This document shows positions 33,327-41,083 of a stretch of DNA of 64,000 nucleotides, piece by piece (positions within the stretch are counted from its first letter, which is position 1; each line of letters opens with the position of its first letter). The DNA lies in contig NZ_KE384557.1 in assembly GCF_000426705.1 (NCBI RefSeq), forward strand, positions 137,758-201,757. Direction: 5' to 3'. The DNA is from Spirochaeta cellobiosiphila DSM 17781 (lineage in GTDB: Bacteria; Spirochaetota; Spirochaetia; DSM-17781). Position numbers and translations under genes: made by a program. Below the pieces are notes generated by a model. The model was given only the letters and a program-made list of their open reading frames with translations, searched no databases and was not told where the DNA came from.

Positions 33327-35018
33327 ATGCAAATATTTCATAGAAGTTTTAAAGGACATATCGTTTTAACCTATATTCTATTCTCCTTTATTACTGTGTT
33401 TTCTGCTTCTTTTCTATTCACTTTATTCAATCGCCTTTATACACAAAGAATCCATAACGAAATGTCTAGTGTTGCGGCAATAATAAGTCAGAATGTAGAT
33501 AATTTCTTTGATAATCCTGAAGGGAATTTACAAGAAATAGAACAAAAAATTGACCTGTATCCCGATGGGGGAGCTATTCTGGATAATTATATAGGGAATA
33601 TTCTCGAAATAATTCCTAGTTTTGAGAATATATTTTATATGAACTCTCATGGGATAGTGGAGAATATCTGGCCTAAGAATGATGATTTTATTGGGGCGGA
33701 TTTATCATTACAAACTTTCTATGTAAATTCAAAAAAGAAGGGAGATGTTTATTGGTCTGATTCTTTTATCTCCTATCAGAGTGGCCTTCCCACGATCGCT
33801 TTATCAACTAAGACAGATAACGGGGTGGTCGCCGCTTTTTTTAAACTAAGTGAATTAAATAAATTTGTTAACATAAAGCTCAATTTTAATGAAGAGTTTA
33901 TAGCTATTCTAGAAAGTCGTGGAGAAGTGATAGCTCGAACTGAAAGACTCAATGGAGATCCCACAGTTAATCTTGGTTATATGAATACCTTTAAATCGGC
34001 GAAGCAAGGCCAATTTGGTACAGGGGTAGAGTATTATAAAGGTACAAAAGGATTAGTTAATGTGAATCCAGTCCCTAAAAGTGGTTTCTATGTTTTGGTA
34101 TTTCGGTCGTATAAACACTTGGTTGGTGAATTAGAAAAATTATATTTCATATACCTGGGCATATTACTGTGTATAGTTATTTTCTGGGGGGGAATGAATA
34201 TCTATTTGGTTAGCAAATCTTTTAAACCATTAGATAATCTGATTGATAAAATGCAACTGGCTACGAAAGGAATTTATGAGCAGGTACAATTAGCTACTTA
34301 CGATGAGTTTAATATTTTGAATGACAATTTTGGACAGATGGTCAAGAAAATAGAGCAAAGAGAAGTTGATCTCCAGCAATCGGTTAAAGAAAAAGAGACT
34401 TTGCTTCGGGAACTATATCATCGGACTAAGAATAATATGCAGGTCATATCCAGCCTAATGATGCTCTATAATGGGCGCTATGATAGCGCTGAAGTGACAG
34501 AATTATTGATGAAACTAAGGTCTAAAATTGAATCTATTTCCCTGGTTCATCATAAGCTCTATGAATCAGAGAATCTAACCAATGTGAATCTAGGTGAGTA
34601 TATTCGTGATGTTATTGATCCTCTTGTTTATGGGATGAGTTATGATCATGGTCATCTTACGTATACAGTTGATATGAGTGGGGTTTACGTTCTCGTTGAT
34701 TATGCCGTCCCAATGGGCTTGGTTATCAATGAACTGATCATCAACTCATTGAAGTATGCTTTTCCAGAGGGGCGTGATGGTCATATATTAATCACTGGTA
34801 GCATAGACTATACAAATAAAAGATTGAAAATATTTTATCGTGATAATGGTGTTGGTTTTCCTGAAGGTCAAGCGATAGAAGCTAGTTTTAATATGGGATT
34901 AACGATAGTCCATAACTTAGTAGAGGAACAACTGGCTGGTTATATAAGATTTCCATCCTCAAAAGGCTTTTGTTGTGAAATCGTCTTTCCTCTCACTTCT
35001 TATAGTGTGCGAATCTAA
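33327..35018 (+). CDS. Sensor histidine kinase, HisKA_2 type with extracytoplasmic sensor
   Basis: About 563 residues. Membrane helix at about 10-32, an extracytoplasmic Cache-like sensor (ENIFYMNSHGIVENIWPKND, GVVAAFFKLSELNKF), a second helix (FIYLGILLCIVIFWGGMNIY, about 272-292), HAMP, then a HisKA_2 dimerisation domain with the phospho-acceptor His in LRELYHRTKNNMQVISSLMM (about 365) and a HATPase domain (GLVINELIINSLKYAF, YRDNGVGFP). HisKA_2 kinases often phosphorylate separate CheY-like receivers; none is adjacent. The binding lipoprotein next door could present a ligand to the sensor domain. A TTG three bases upstream is the alternative start. Confidence 0.92.
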   Translation: MQIFHRSFKGHIVLTYILFSFITVFSASFLFTLFNRLYTQRIHNEMSSVAAIISQNVDNFFDNPEGNLQEIEQKIDLYPDGGAILDNYIGNILEIIPSFENIFYMNSHGIVENIWPKNDDFIGADLSLQTFYVNSKKKGDVYWSDSFISYQSGLPTIALSTKTDNGVVAAFFKLSELNKFVNIKLNFNEEFIAILESRGEVIARTERLNGDPTVNLGYMNTFKSAKQGQFGTGVEYYKGTKGLVNVNPVPKSGFYVLVFRSYKHLVGELEKLYFIYLGILLCIVIFWGGMNIYLVSKSFKPLDNLIDKMQLATKGIYEQVQLATYDEFNILNDNFGQMVKKIEQREVDLQQSVKEKETLLRELYHRTKNNMQVISSLMMLYNGRYDSAEVTELLMKLRSKIESISLVHHKLYESENLTNVNLGEYIRDVIDPLVYGMSYDHGHLTYTVDMSGVYVLVDYAVPMGLVINELIINSLKYAFPEGRDGHILITGSIDYTNKRLKIFYRDNGVGFPEGQAIEASFNMGLTIVHNLVEEQLAGYIRFPSSKGFCCEIVFPLTSYSVRI

Positions 35019-35060
35019 AGAGTTGGGTAAACAAAAAAATACTCGAATATGGTTTAGATT

Positions 35061-35090
35061 AAAAAAAAAGCATCATCCTAAGATGATGCT
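35061..35090 (-). terminator. Terminator of the tRNA-Leu(GAG) gene
   Basis: Stem AGCATCATC (35069-35077) and GATGATGCT (35082-35090) with a CTAA loop; the A-run at 35061-35069 is a T-run on the minus strand. It may also stop transcription of the kinase gene from the other side. Confidence 0.85.
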
Positions 35091-35095
35091 TTAAT

Positions 35096-35180
35096 TGCGG
35101 TCGACTGGACTTGAACCAGCACGGACGCAATGTCCACTAGCCCCTCAAGCTAGCGTGTCTACCAATTTCACCACGACCGC
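35096..35180 (-). tRNA. tRNA-Leu (GAG anticodon)
   Basis: 85-base class II tRNA. Acceptor GCGGTCG with CGACCGC, D-arm GTGGTGAAATTGGTAGACAC, anticodon stem CTAGC/GCTAG with loop TTGAGGG, a long variable arm, T-arm GGTTCAAGTCC, discriminator A, no encoded CCA. Confidence 0.95.
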
Positions 35181-35237
35181 ATAAAATGCTCTGCTAACAT
35201 ACCGAAATCGGAAGATCTTGTCAATATATTTATCTAT

Positions 35238-37025
35238 TTAACTAAGCAGCTCTTTGAACTCCTTTAGTAGGGAGTCAAATTGAGTCATAGCTTTATCAAT
35301 AACACCGGGTGTTCTCAGATCAACGCCAGCTTTTAACAAGGAATCTAGAGGGAATTCACTTCCTCCTGATTTAAGAAAGTTAAGATATTTAGAGGTCGCT
35401 GATTCCCCTTCTGTTAGAATATTTTGACTAATGGTGATAGCCGATGAGAGTCCGGTTGCGTATTTATAGACATAGAAAGCATTATAGAAGTGAGGAATCC
35501 GCAGGGCTTCTAAATCACTTTTCTCATCTAGATTAACTTTGGGACCAAAATATTGTTCTAGCAACTTACGATAAGTCTTTCTAAGAGACTGTGGTGTAAG
35601 GGGTTTTCCTTCTTCCATCATTTTATGAGCTTTGTATTCAAACTCCGCAAACATGGTCTGTCTAAATATGGTGGCAATAAAATCATCGATTTGTTTACCA
35701 ATAATATAAGTACGAATTTGGGGATCATTATGTGTTTTCAATAAATGGGCTGCCAAGAGTTGTTCATTCACTGTAGACGCTACTTCAGCCTCGAAGATTG
35801 TGTAGTTATATTGAGGAAAGGGGTTATTTCTTACGGAATACCAACTATGCATGGAGTGGCCCGCTTCATGGGCGAGGGTAAAGAGGCTTCGAATAACCTC
35901 ATCCTGATAGTTAATTAATATATAGGGATCTCCTACATAACTTCCTGCTGAGAAGGCACCAGAACGTTTTCCCTTGTTTTCATATTTATCTACCCAGCCT
36001 CCAAGTAATCCTTCTTCAAGTGTTTGCTGGTATTCCGTCCCTAAAGGGGCAACAGCTTCTTTTATCACGGATACGGCTTCGTTATAGCTGTGTTTGAGTT
36101 CAACATCGTCAACAAGGCTTACATAAGCATCCCAGTGATCCATCTTTTCTTTGCCAAGAAGTTTCCCTCTTAGTTCATAATAGGAGTGGAGTAGGGGAAG
36201 GTGATGATGGACTCTTTCAATAAGTGTGTCATATACAGAAGTGGGGACATCATCCCGGAATAGGCTCATTTCCAATGCAGAAGGATAGTTTCTTACTTTA
36301 GCTTTATAGATATCTTGTTGATAACTTCCTTCCAATAAACTGGTAAGAACATTCTGATGACCTTCAAATGTATCATAGAATTTGTGAAAAGCTTCCTCCC
36401 TAACTGCATTGTCTTTATTTTCCATAAAAAGAGAATAGGTACTTTGTGTAAGTTCTTTTTCTCCTTCTTCTGTTTTGACAGAGCCAAAACTAAGATCAAC
36501 ATTCGTGAGTTGTGCAAAAGCTTTTTGAGGAGTCTGGTTCGCTTCAGATTGAAGGGCCAATAGCTTCTCTTCTGCATCACTAAGAACATGGGGTTTGTAA
36601 CGGGTAATCTTCTTAAGAAAAACCCAATAGTCCTTTAGGGCGGGAGCCGTTAAATACTCTTCAACTTTGTCTTGTGGTATCAATTGGATCTCAGGGGTTA
36701 TATAACTGGAAGCACTGCCAATGATGGTGGCCACTCTAACATATCTTGCAAAGCGGTCATTAGAGCTGTCATTTGACAAGTCTTCTGTTTGACGTAAATG
36801 GGCATAATAACCCAGACGTTCATCCAGTAAGTCTATTTGAGTCATAAATTCTAGGTTTTTCTTTAATGTAGGAAGATCTGGAGCAAAGTTCCCTTTTAAA
36901 GCGGAGATCTTTTCTCCATAAGATTCTAGGGTTTTAAGATCCTTTTCCCATTGCTCATCAGATGTGTATAGTTTATCCAGATTCCACTTATCTGTAGCGG
37001 GTATTTCTGAGCGTGATTTAGCCAT
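35238..37025 (-). CDS. pepF: Oligoendopeptidase F, M3 family zinc metallopeptidase
   Basis: 595 residues. The zinc motif HEAGH is in FTLAHEAGHSMHSWYS (about residue 385), with the third ligand Glu in YNYTIFEAEVASTVNE about 30 residues on. The N-terminal helical lobe and total length agree with PepF, a cytoplasmic enzyme that cuts peptides of roughly 7-20 residues. Its start overlaps the end of rdgB by eight bases, so it is the third gene of an operon headed by a sigma-like protein. Confidence 0.95.
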   Translation of the reverse strand: MAKSRSEIPATDKWNLDKLYTSDEQWEKDLKTLESYGEKISALKGNFAPDLPTLKKNLEFMTQIDLLDERLGYYAHLRQTEDLSNDSSNDRFARYVRVATIIGSASSYITPEIQLIPQDKVEEYLTAPALKDYWVFLKKITRYKPHVLSDAEEKLLALQSEANQTPQKAFAQLTNVDLSFGSVKTEEGEKELTQSTYSLFMENKDNAVREEAFHKFYDTFEGHQNVLTSLLEGSYQQDIYKAKVRNYPSALEMSLFRDDVPTSVYDTLIERVHHHLPLLHSYYELRGKLLGKEKMDHWDAYVSLVDDVELKHSYNEAVSVIKEAVAPLGTEYQQTLEEGLLGGWVDKYENKGKRSGAFSAGSYVGDPYILINYQDEVIRSLFTLAHEAGHSMHSWYSVRNNPFPQYNYTIFEAEVASTVNEQLLAAHLLKTHNDPQIRTYIIGKQIDDFIATIFRQTMFAEFEYKAHKMMEEGKPLTPQSLRKTYRKLLEQYFGPKVNLDEKSDLEALRIPHFYNAFYVYKYATGLSSAITISQNILTEGESATSKYLNFLKSGGSEFPLDSLLKAGVDLRTPGVIDKAMTQFDSLLKEFKELLS

Positions 37026-37611
37026 TTTGTTCTCCTGAAATCATTTGAAATATTTTTCTCACAGCTTTTCCCCGGTGGCTAATAAGATTCTTTTCTTCAG
37101 CCGATAGTTCTGCAGCCGTTTTTTCAAGATGGGGAAGGTAGAATATAGGATCATAACCAAAACCGCCTGTGCCTGCAGGTTCACTAATGATTTGTCCATG
37201 AAAAGTTTCCTGAACACTATAGTAGTTATCAAAACCTTTGTAATAAACCATATTGCAAACATAATGTGCCTTACGGTTCTCAGTCTTACCCATCTTGCTT
37301 AGAAGATACTCATTTCTCTGGGGATCAGTCAATTTTAAGCCATTTTCATTACCAAAACGAGCTGAATAGATACCGGGAGCTCCTTTGAGGTAATCCACAA
37401 CGATTCCTGAATCATCAGCTAAGGTGGGGATTCCTGTTATATCAAAAAAGGCTTTGGCTTTGATAAGAGCATTTTCTATAAATGTTGAACCAGTTTCTTC
37501 TGGATCAATATCAATGCCCTTATCTCGAGGTGTGATGATCTGATGCTCTTTAAAAATTTGTCTAATCTCATCTGCTTTGTGTTGATTATTTGTAGCTAAA
37601 AATATTGTCAT
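37018..37611 (-). CDS. rdgB: XTP/dITP pyrophosphatase, Ham1/RdgB family
   Basis: 197 residues. It hydrolyses non-canonical purine triphosphates (XTP, dITP) to prevent their use in nucleic acids. Motifs: FLATNNQHKADEIRQIF (nucleotide binding), DDSGIVVDYLKGAPGIYSAR, GGFGYDPIFYLP and SHRGKAVRKI. It begins two bases after the sigma-like gene and overlaps pepF, so all three are one transcript. Confidence 0.95.
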   Translation of the reverse strand: MTIFLATNNQHKADEIRQIFKEHQIITPRDKGIDIDPEETGSTFIENALIKAKAFFDITGIPTLADDSGIVVDYLKGAPGIYSARFGNENGLKLTDPQRNEYLLSKMGKTENRKAHYVCNMVYYKGFDNYYSVQETFHGQIISEPAGTGGFGYDPIFYLPHLEKTAAELSAEEKNLISHRGKAVRKIFQMISGEQNG

Positions 37612-37613
37612 GC

Positions 37614-38453
37614 CTAACAGAATAGGCTGTTTTGATCATCAGGAAAAGACTTTTCTATCTCTTTCCTGAGATAAAATAGTGAGGAGTCTACGCTCCCTTT
37701 GGGTAGACCAATAACTTCGGCTATTCTACGATGAGAAGGGGTAGGGCTATAGTCCTTAATCCGTTGATTAATGCTATCTAATTTTGCCATGAGCTTTTTT
37801 ATTTGTTTTGCATTATCATCTTCCTTCTCAGCTTCTAATTGCTTGAGTTTAATCAGTACCTTATTACGTCTTGGAAAGAAGGGTTGTTCATTATATTCGT
37901 CAGTTAGTTCTTTACGGACTGGTTCTATAAAATCAAATAATTCTTTTTCTGTTTGTCCCAATAATAGGGCATAACCTTTAATATGATAATCTTTGATAAA
38001 GTAGGCATTTTTTACTAGTAAAATAAGTAGTCTTTTTTTTAGCAGATGATTAGTTAAACATCCCTTGTCATTGATCTCCCATTGAGAAGGCAGCTGACTA
38101 TATTGAAGGGCTGGTTCCTTTTTGAAGTCCGTGTTGTAGGCTACTTCCTGTTCAGCGACCATCCCTATTTCATTATCCCTTAGGCGATTCTTTTCTTCCT
38201 TCTGAAACGTTCTGAAACGATAATTAATGGTCGTATAGAGATAGTTTTCAAAAAGAATGCCCCTATCAATAAAGCGTAGTACCATATTAGGAATTTTGTC
38301 ATGGAAGTAAAGGATAAAGTCCCCAATAAGATCAGGATCGCCACGTTTGACATTGACCAGGAAAGAATAAGTTTTCCCCAATATTACGTTGATCAATTCT
38401 GTAGATACTTTTCCTTCTTTTTGGGACAGCAGTACTTTTTCTGTTAATAACAT
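37614..38453 (-). CDS. Divergent sigma-70-like protein
   Basis: 279 residues, not confidently assignable. The N-terminal part resembles sigma region 2: GDPDLIGDFILYFHDKIPNM, then LFENYLYTTINYRFRTFQKE. The C-terminal 45 residues resemble a region 4 helix-turn-helix: PSHRRIAEVIGLPKGSVDSS then LFYLRKEIE. The middle 120 residues, Lys/Glu-rich, have no known counterpart. A good AAAAGGAG site precedes the ATG. It is first in an operon with rdgB and pepF. It could be an atypical ECF-like sigma factor, an anti-terminator, or a DNA-binding protein derived from one. Confidence 0.6.
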   Translation of the reverse strand: MLLTEKVLLSQKEGKVSTELINVILGKTYSFLVNVKRGDPDLIGDFILYFHDKIPNMVLRFIDRGILFENYLYTTINYRFRTFQKEEKNRLRDNEIGMVAEQEVAYNTDFKKEPALQYSQLPSQWEINDKGCLTNHLLKKRLLILLVKNAYFIKDYHIKGYALLLGQTEKELFDFIEPVRKELTDEYNEQPFFPRRNKVLIKLKQLEAEKEDDNAKQIKKLMAKLDSINQRIKDYSPTPSHRRIAEVIGLPKGSVDSSLFYLRKEIEKSFPDDQNSLFC

Positions 38454-38563
38454 TTTTTATTCTCCTTTTATATCATGCTTATAAAACCGGCAAATCAAGA
38501 AGAAAGCTTCACCAATTATTAACAAAAAAGAGTAAAAAAATAAAAAATGTAAATAAAAAGAGA

Positions 38564-39544
38564 TTATTCCTTAGGCGGTAATCTGAATTCCGGTTTCTTA
38601 AAAAGCTGAATAAGCTGTGCTTTTATATCATCACGCTTACCTTCATAGGCGAATCCTGCCGCTCTTTTATGTCCGCCACCACCAAATATCTTAGCCATTT
38701 CACCCATATCTACGGTTGTTCTAGAGCGTAATCCCACAGAGCCATTGTAGATCGTATCCTCTCTAATGAGAATGATGGCTTCCACATCATCTATGGCCTG
38801 AAGCATTTGATAGAGTGAGTCAGAATCTCGATTTTGAATATCTAGTTCAAAACGGTCGCTAGCATCTTCATAAGTGACTACCACCTGGCCCTCATAGTAG
38901 GATTCCATTCGTCCTAAAAGGCGGCCAATGAGTTTCTGACTACCAAAAGATTTTCCTGAATACATCTTGGCAAAGGTTTTTTTAGGGTTTGCTCCTGCAG
39001 CCACTAAATCGGCTGATACTTGGAAAGCCTCTGATTGTCCAGATTCTAAATGTCTATAGAAGCCCGTATCTGTACATAACCCCAGGTAAAGAAGTTCTGC
39101 TTCCTGTTGGGATACTTCTTCTCCCATCGCTTTAATAATACGATGAACAAGAATGGTAGTCGCCGGACAAGTGGAATCGATATATCTATAATCACCAAAA
39201 GGATGTCCAGAGGTATGATGGTCGATGACCAAAGTGGGTAGGCCCGCTATTTGATTGGCCAGTTGCCCTGTTCTATCGGCTGTCGAACAGTCCATAACAA
39301 CTGCTAGAGGATTGTTTAGCTTCTCTGTTGGTGGGATATCCTGTTCAAACTGGCCTGCCAAGAAAGCTATTTCATTTCTTTTAAAAGGGCCGGGACTATA
39401 CACCAATGCCTGCTTGCCTAATCTTCTTAAAAAATAGGCCATTCCCAACTGAGAACCTAAACAATCACCATCAGGTTCTTCATGCCCAATAATGATGAAT
39501 TTGTCATTCTTGGTTAATATATCTATAACTTCGTTCAGTTCCAT
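38564..39544 (-). CDS. nrnA: NrnA-type DHH phosphoesterase (nanoRNase/pAp phosphatase)
   Basis: 326 residues, DHH/DHHA1 family. The metal motifs are IIGHEEPDGDCLGSQLGMAY, VVMDCSTADR and VIDHHTSGHPFGDY; the C-terminal DHHA1 signature is KIFGGGGHKRAAGFAY. It degrades 2-5 base RNA fragments and the sulfate-assimilation by-product pAp. A single gene ends the local minus-strand run, with a terminator of the preceding small gene just upstream. Confidence 0.93.
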   Translation of the reverse strand: MELNEVIDILTKNDKFIIIGHEEPDGDCLGSQLGMAYFLRRLGKQALVYSPGPFKRNEIAFLAGQFEQDIPPTEKLNNPLAVVMDCSTADRTGQLANQIAGLPTLVIDHHTSGHPFGDYRYIDSTCPATTILVHRIIKAMGEEVSQQEAELLYLGLCTDTGFYRHLESGQSEAFQVSADLVAAGANPKKTFAKMYSGKSFGSQKLIGRLLGRMESYYEGQVVVTYEDASDRFELDIQNRDSDSLYQMLQAIDDVEAIILIREDTIYNGSVGLRSRTTVDMGEMAKIFGGGGHKRAAGFAYEGKRDDIKAQLIQLFKKPEFRLPPKE

Positions 39545-39561
39545 TATCGTTCCTTCTATAG

Positions 39562-39596
39562 CAAAAAAAAAGCTAGATCCTTATCCAGGTCTAGCT
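39562..39596 (-). terminator. Terminator downstream of the small secreted protein
   Basis: Stem AGCTAGA (39571-39577) and TCTAGCT (39590-39596), inner C-G pairs, with a nine-base A-run at 39563-39571 that is a T-run on the minus strand. Confidence 0.8.
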
Positions 39597-39625
39597 AGGA
39601 CAGCAAAAATATAATTTTTTTCTGT

Positions 39626-40027
39626 CTAAAATTCTAGAGTTTCATTAGTAAAAGTTCCATCCAGGTTCTCCGGGTTTTGTAAGGATCCCCAGGATTTATC
39701 ACTGATATCTGAATTAACAAACAATCTAACATGACTGAACTCACCATTCTCCCAATACACTTGCATATAGGGAAGTGAAGAATCTTGTCCGTACAGAATT
39801 TCAGCCTTTGAACCAGCTCCATAGAACCAATTTACAGGAATATAGATAGTCTTTGTGTCAAATCCTCTCTGCATATAGACCACCTTATATCCTTCTTTAT
39901 GGGGATATATCTTGTAAATTAGATAAGTCTTAGCAAAATAGCTGGGTGCACCTTGGTTTTCCTGAGAGGATATAGGGAATACACTCATAACCAATATAAA
40001 TAATATCAGAAAGTACTTCAGTTTCAC
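39626..40027 (-). CDS. Small secreted protein of unknown function
   Basis: 133 residues. A signal peptide (MKLKYFLILFILVMSVFPIS) is followed by about 110 residues rich in Tyr and beta-strand patterns (YLIYKIYPHKEGYKVVYMQR, IYIPVNWFYGAGSKAEILYG, PYMQVYWENGEFSHVRLFVN). It starts with GTG, but the AAGGAGG ribosome site nine bases upstream is strong. No domain is recognised. The surroundings (nrnA, argF) give no hint; it is likely periplasmic or cell-surface. Confidence 0.75.
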   Translation of the reverse strand: MKLKYFLILFILVMSVFPISSQENQGAPSYFAKTYLIYKIYPHKEGYKVVYMQRGFDTKTIYIPVNWFYGAGSKAEILYGQDSSLPYMQVYWENGEFSHVRLFVNSDISDKSWGSLQNPENLDGTFTNETLEF

Positions 40028-40092
40028 AGGTTCTAGCCTCCTTCTACACCCTACATTATAGGACAGGGTTTAAAGTCAATTCAAGAAAAAAC

Positions 40093-41031
40093 TTAAAGAG
40101 TCGCAAGCATCAAAGCTTTTATTGTATGTTTGCGATTTTCCGCTTGATCCCACACTCTTGATTGAGCACCATCAATAACATCAGCTGTTACTTCATAATC
40201 CCGTTCTGCTGGTAAACAGTGGAGGAATATGGTGCTATCTTTGCCAGTATTTTTTAAAAGCTCACTATTAACTTGATAAGGACGTAAGAGTTTAATCCTT
40301 TCTTGTTTTGATGCTTCTTCCCCCATACTGGCCCATACGTCTGTATAAAGGGCATCAGCCCCTTTTACCGCTTCCAGGGGATCATCTGTTATGACTAATT
40401 TTACAAAAGCTTCTTCCGCTTCTTTTTGGCAGTATTCAACCAATCCGGGATCTGGTTGTAATTCCTTTGGTGCCGCAATAGTAAAGTTAACACCCATTTT
40501 GGCACAACCAATCATAAGGGAATTAGCCATATTATTACGTCCATCACCGAGATATACCATTTTATGACCTTGAAGCTGACCGCTAACCTCTTCTAAGGTC
40601 AACAAGTCTGCTAGTATTTGTGTTGGATGGTAAGTATCGGTTAAGCCGTTATAAACAGGTACACCAGCGTACTTTATCAAAGTCTGTACTGTAGAATCTT
40701 TGAAGCCGCGAAAGGCAATGGCATCAAACATCCTACCTAAGACACGAGCTGTATCTTCAAGGGTTTCCTTACCACCTAATTGTATATCATTCTTACCCAG
40801 GAATACAGGATGTCCACCTTCTTCTCCAAAAGCTGTTTCAAAGGATGCTCTTGTTCTTGTGGATGTCTTTTCAAATAAAATGGCCAAGGATTTACCTAGA
40901 AAGCGGCTATGAACTTCACCATTGTGTTTTTCATGTTTAACTTTATGAGCCAAGTTAAGTAGTAACCTGATATCTTCGGCACTATAGTCTTTGAGGGAAA
41001 ACAGGGATCGTCCCTTTAAATCTCCAATCAT
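40093..41031 (-). CDS. argF: Ornithine carbamoyltransferase
   Basis: About 312 residues. It joins carbamoyl phosphate to ornithine to give citrulline, in arginine synthesis or, reversed, in arginine fermentation. Signatures: EKTSTRTRASFETAF (carbamoyl-phosphate loop), HPTQILADLLTLEE, and FLHCLPAERDYEVT with the catalytic Cys. The ATG at 41031 is preferred: GGAGG ends immediately before an earlier ATG at 41037, too close to use. No other arg genes adjoin, so anabolic or catabolic use cannot be told. Confidence 0.95.
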   Translation of the reverse strand: MIGDLKGRSLFSLKDYSAEDIRLLLNLAHKVKHEKHNGEVHSRFLGKSLAILFEKTSTRTRASFETAFGEEGGHPVFLGKNDIQLGGKETLEDTARVLGRMFDAIAFRGFKDSTVQTLIKYAGVPVYNGLTDTYHPTQILADLLTLEEVSGQLQGHKMVYLGDGRNNMANSLMIGCAKMGVNFTIAAPKELQPDPGLVEYCQKEAEEAFVKLVITDDPLEAVKGADALYTDVWASMGEEASKQERIKLLRPYQVNSELLKNTGKDSTIFLHCLPAERDYEVTADVIDGAQSRVWDQAENRKHTIKALMLATL

Positions 41032-41083
41032 AACCATCCTCCGTTTTTATGTGTTTTCCATTTTAATGGCAAATCATTTAGGG

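Noticed and set aside
35096-35180. tRNA gene as integration site of a mobile element
   Set aside because: No integrase gene or direct repeat of the tRNA 3' end is visible on either side.
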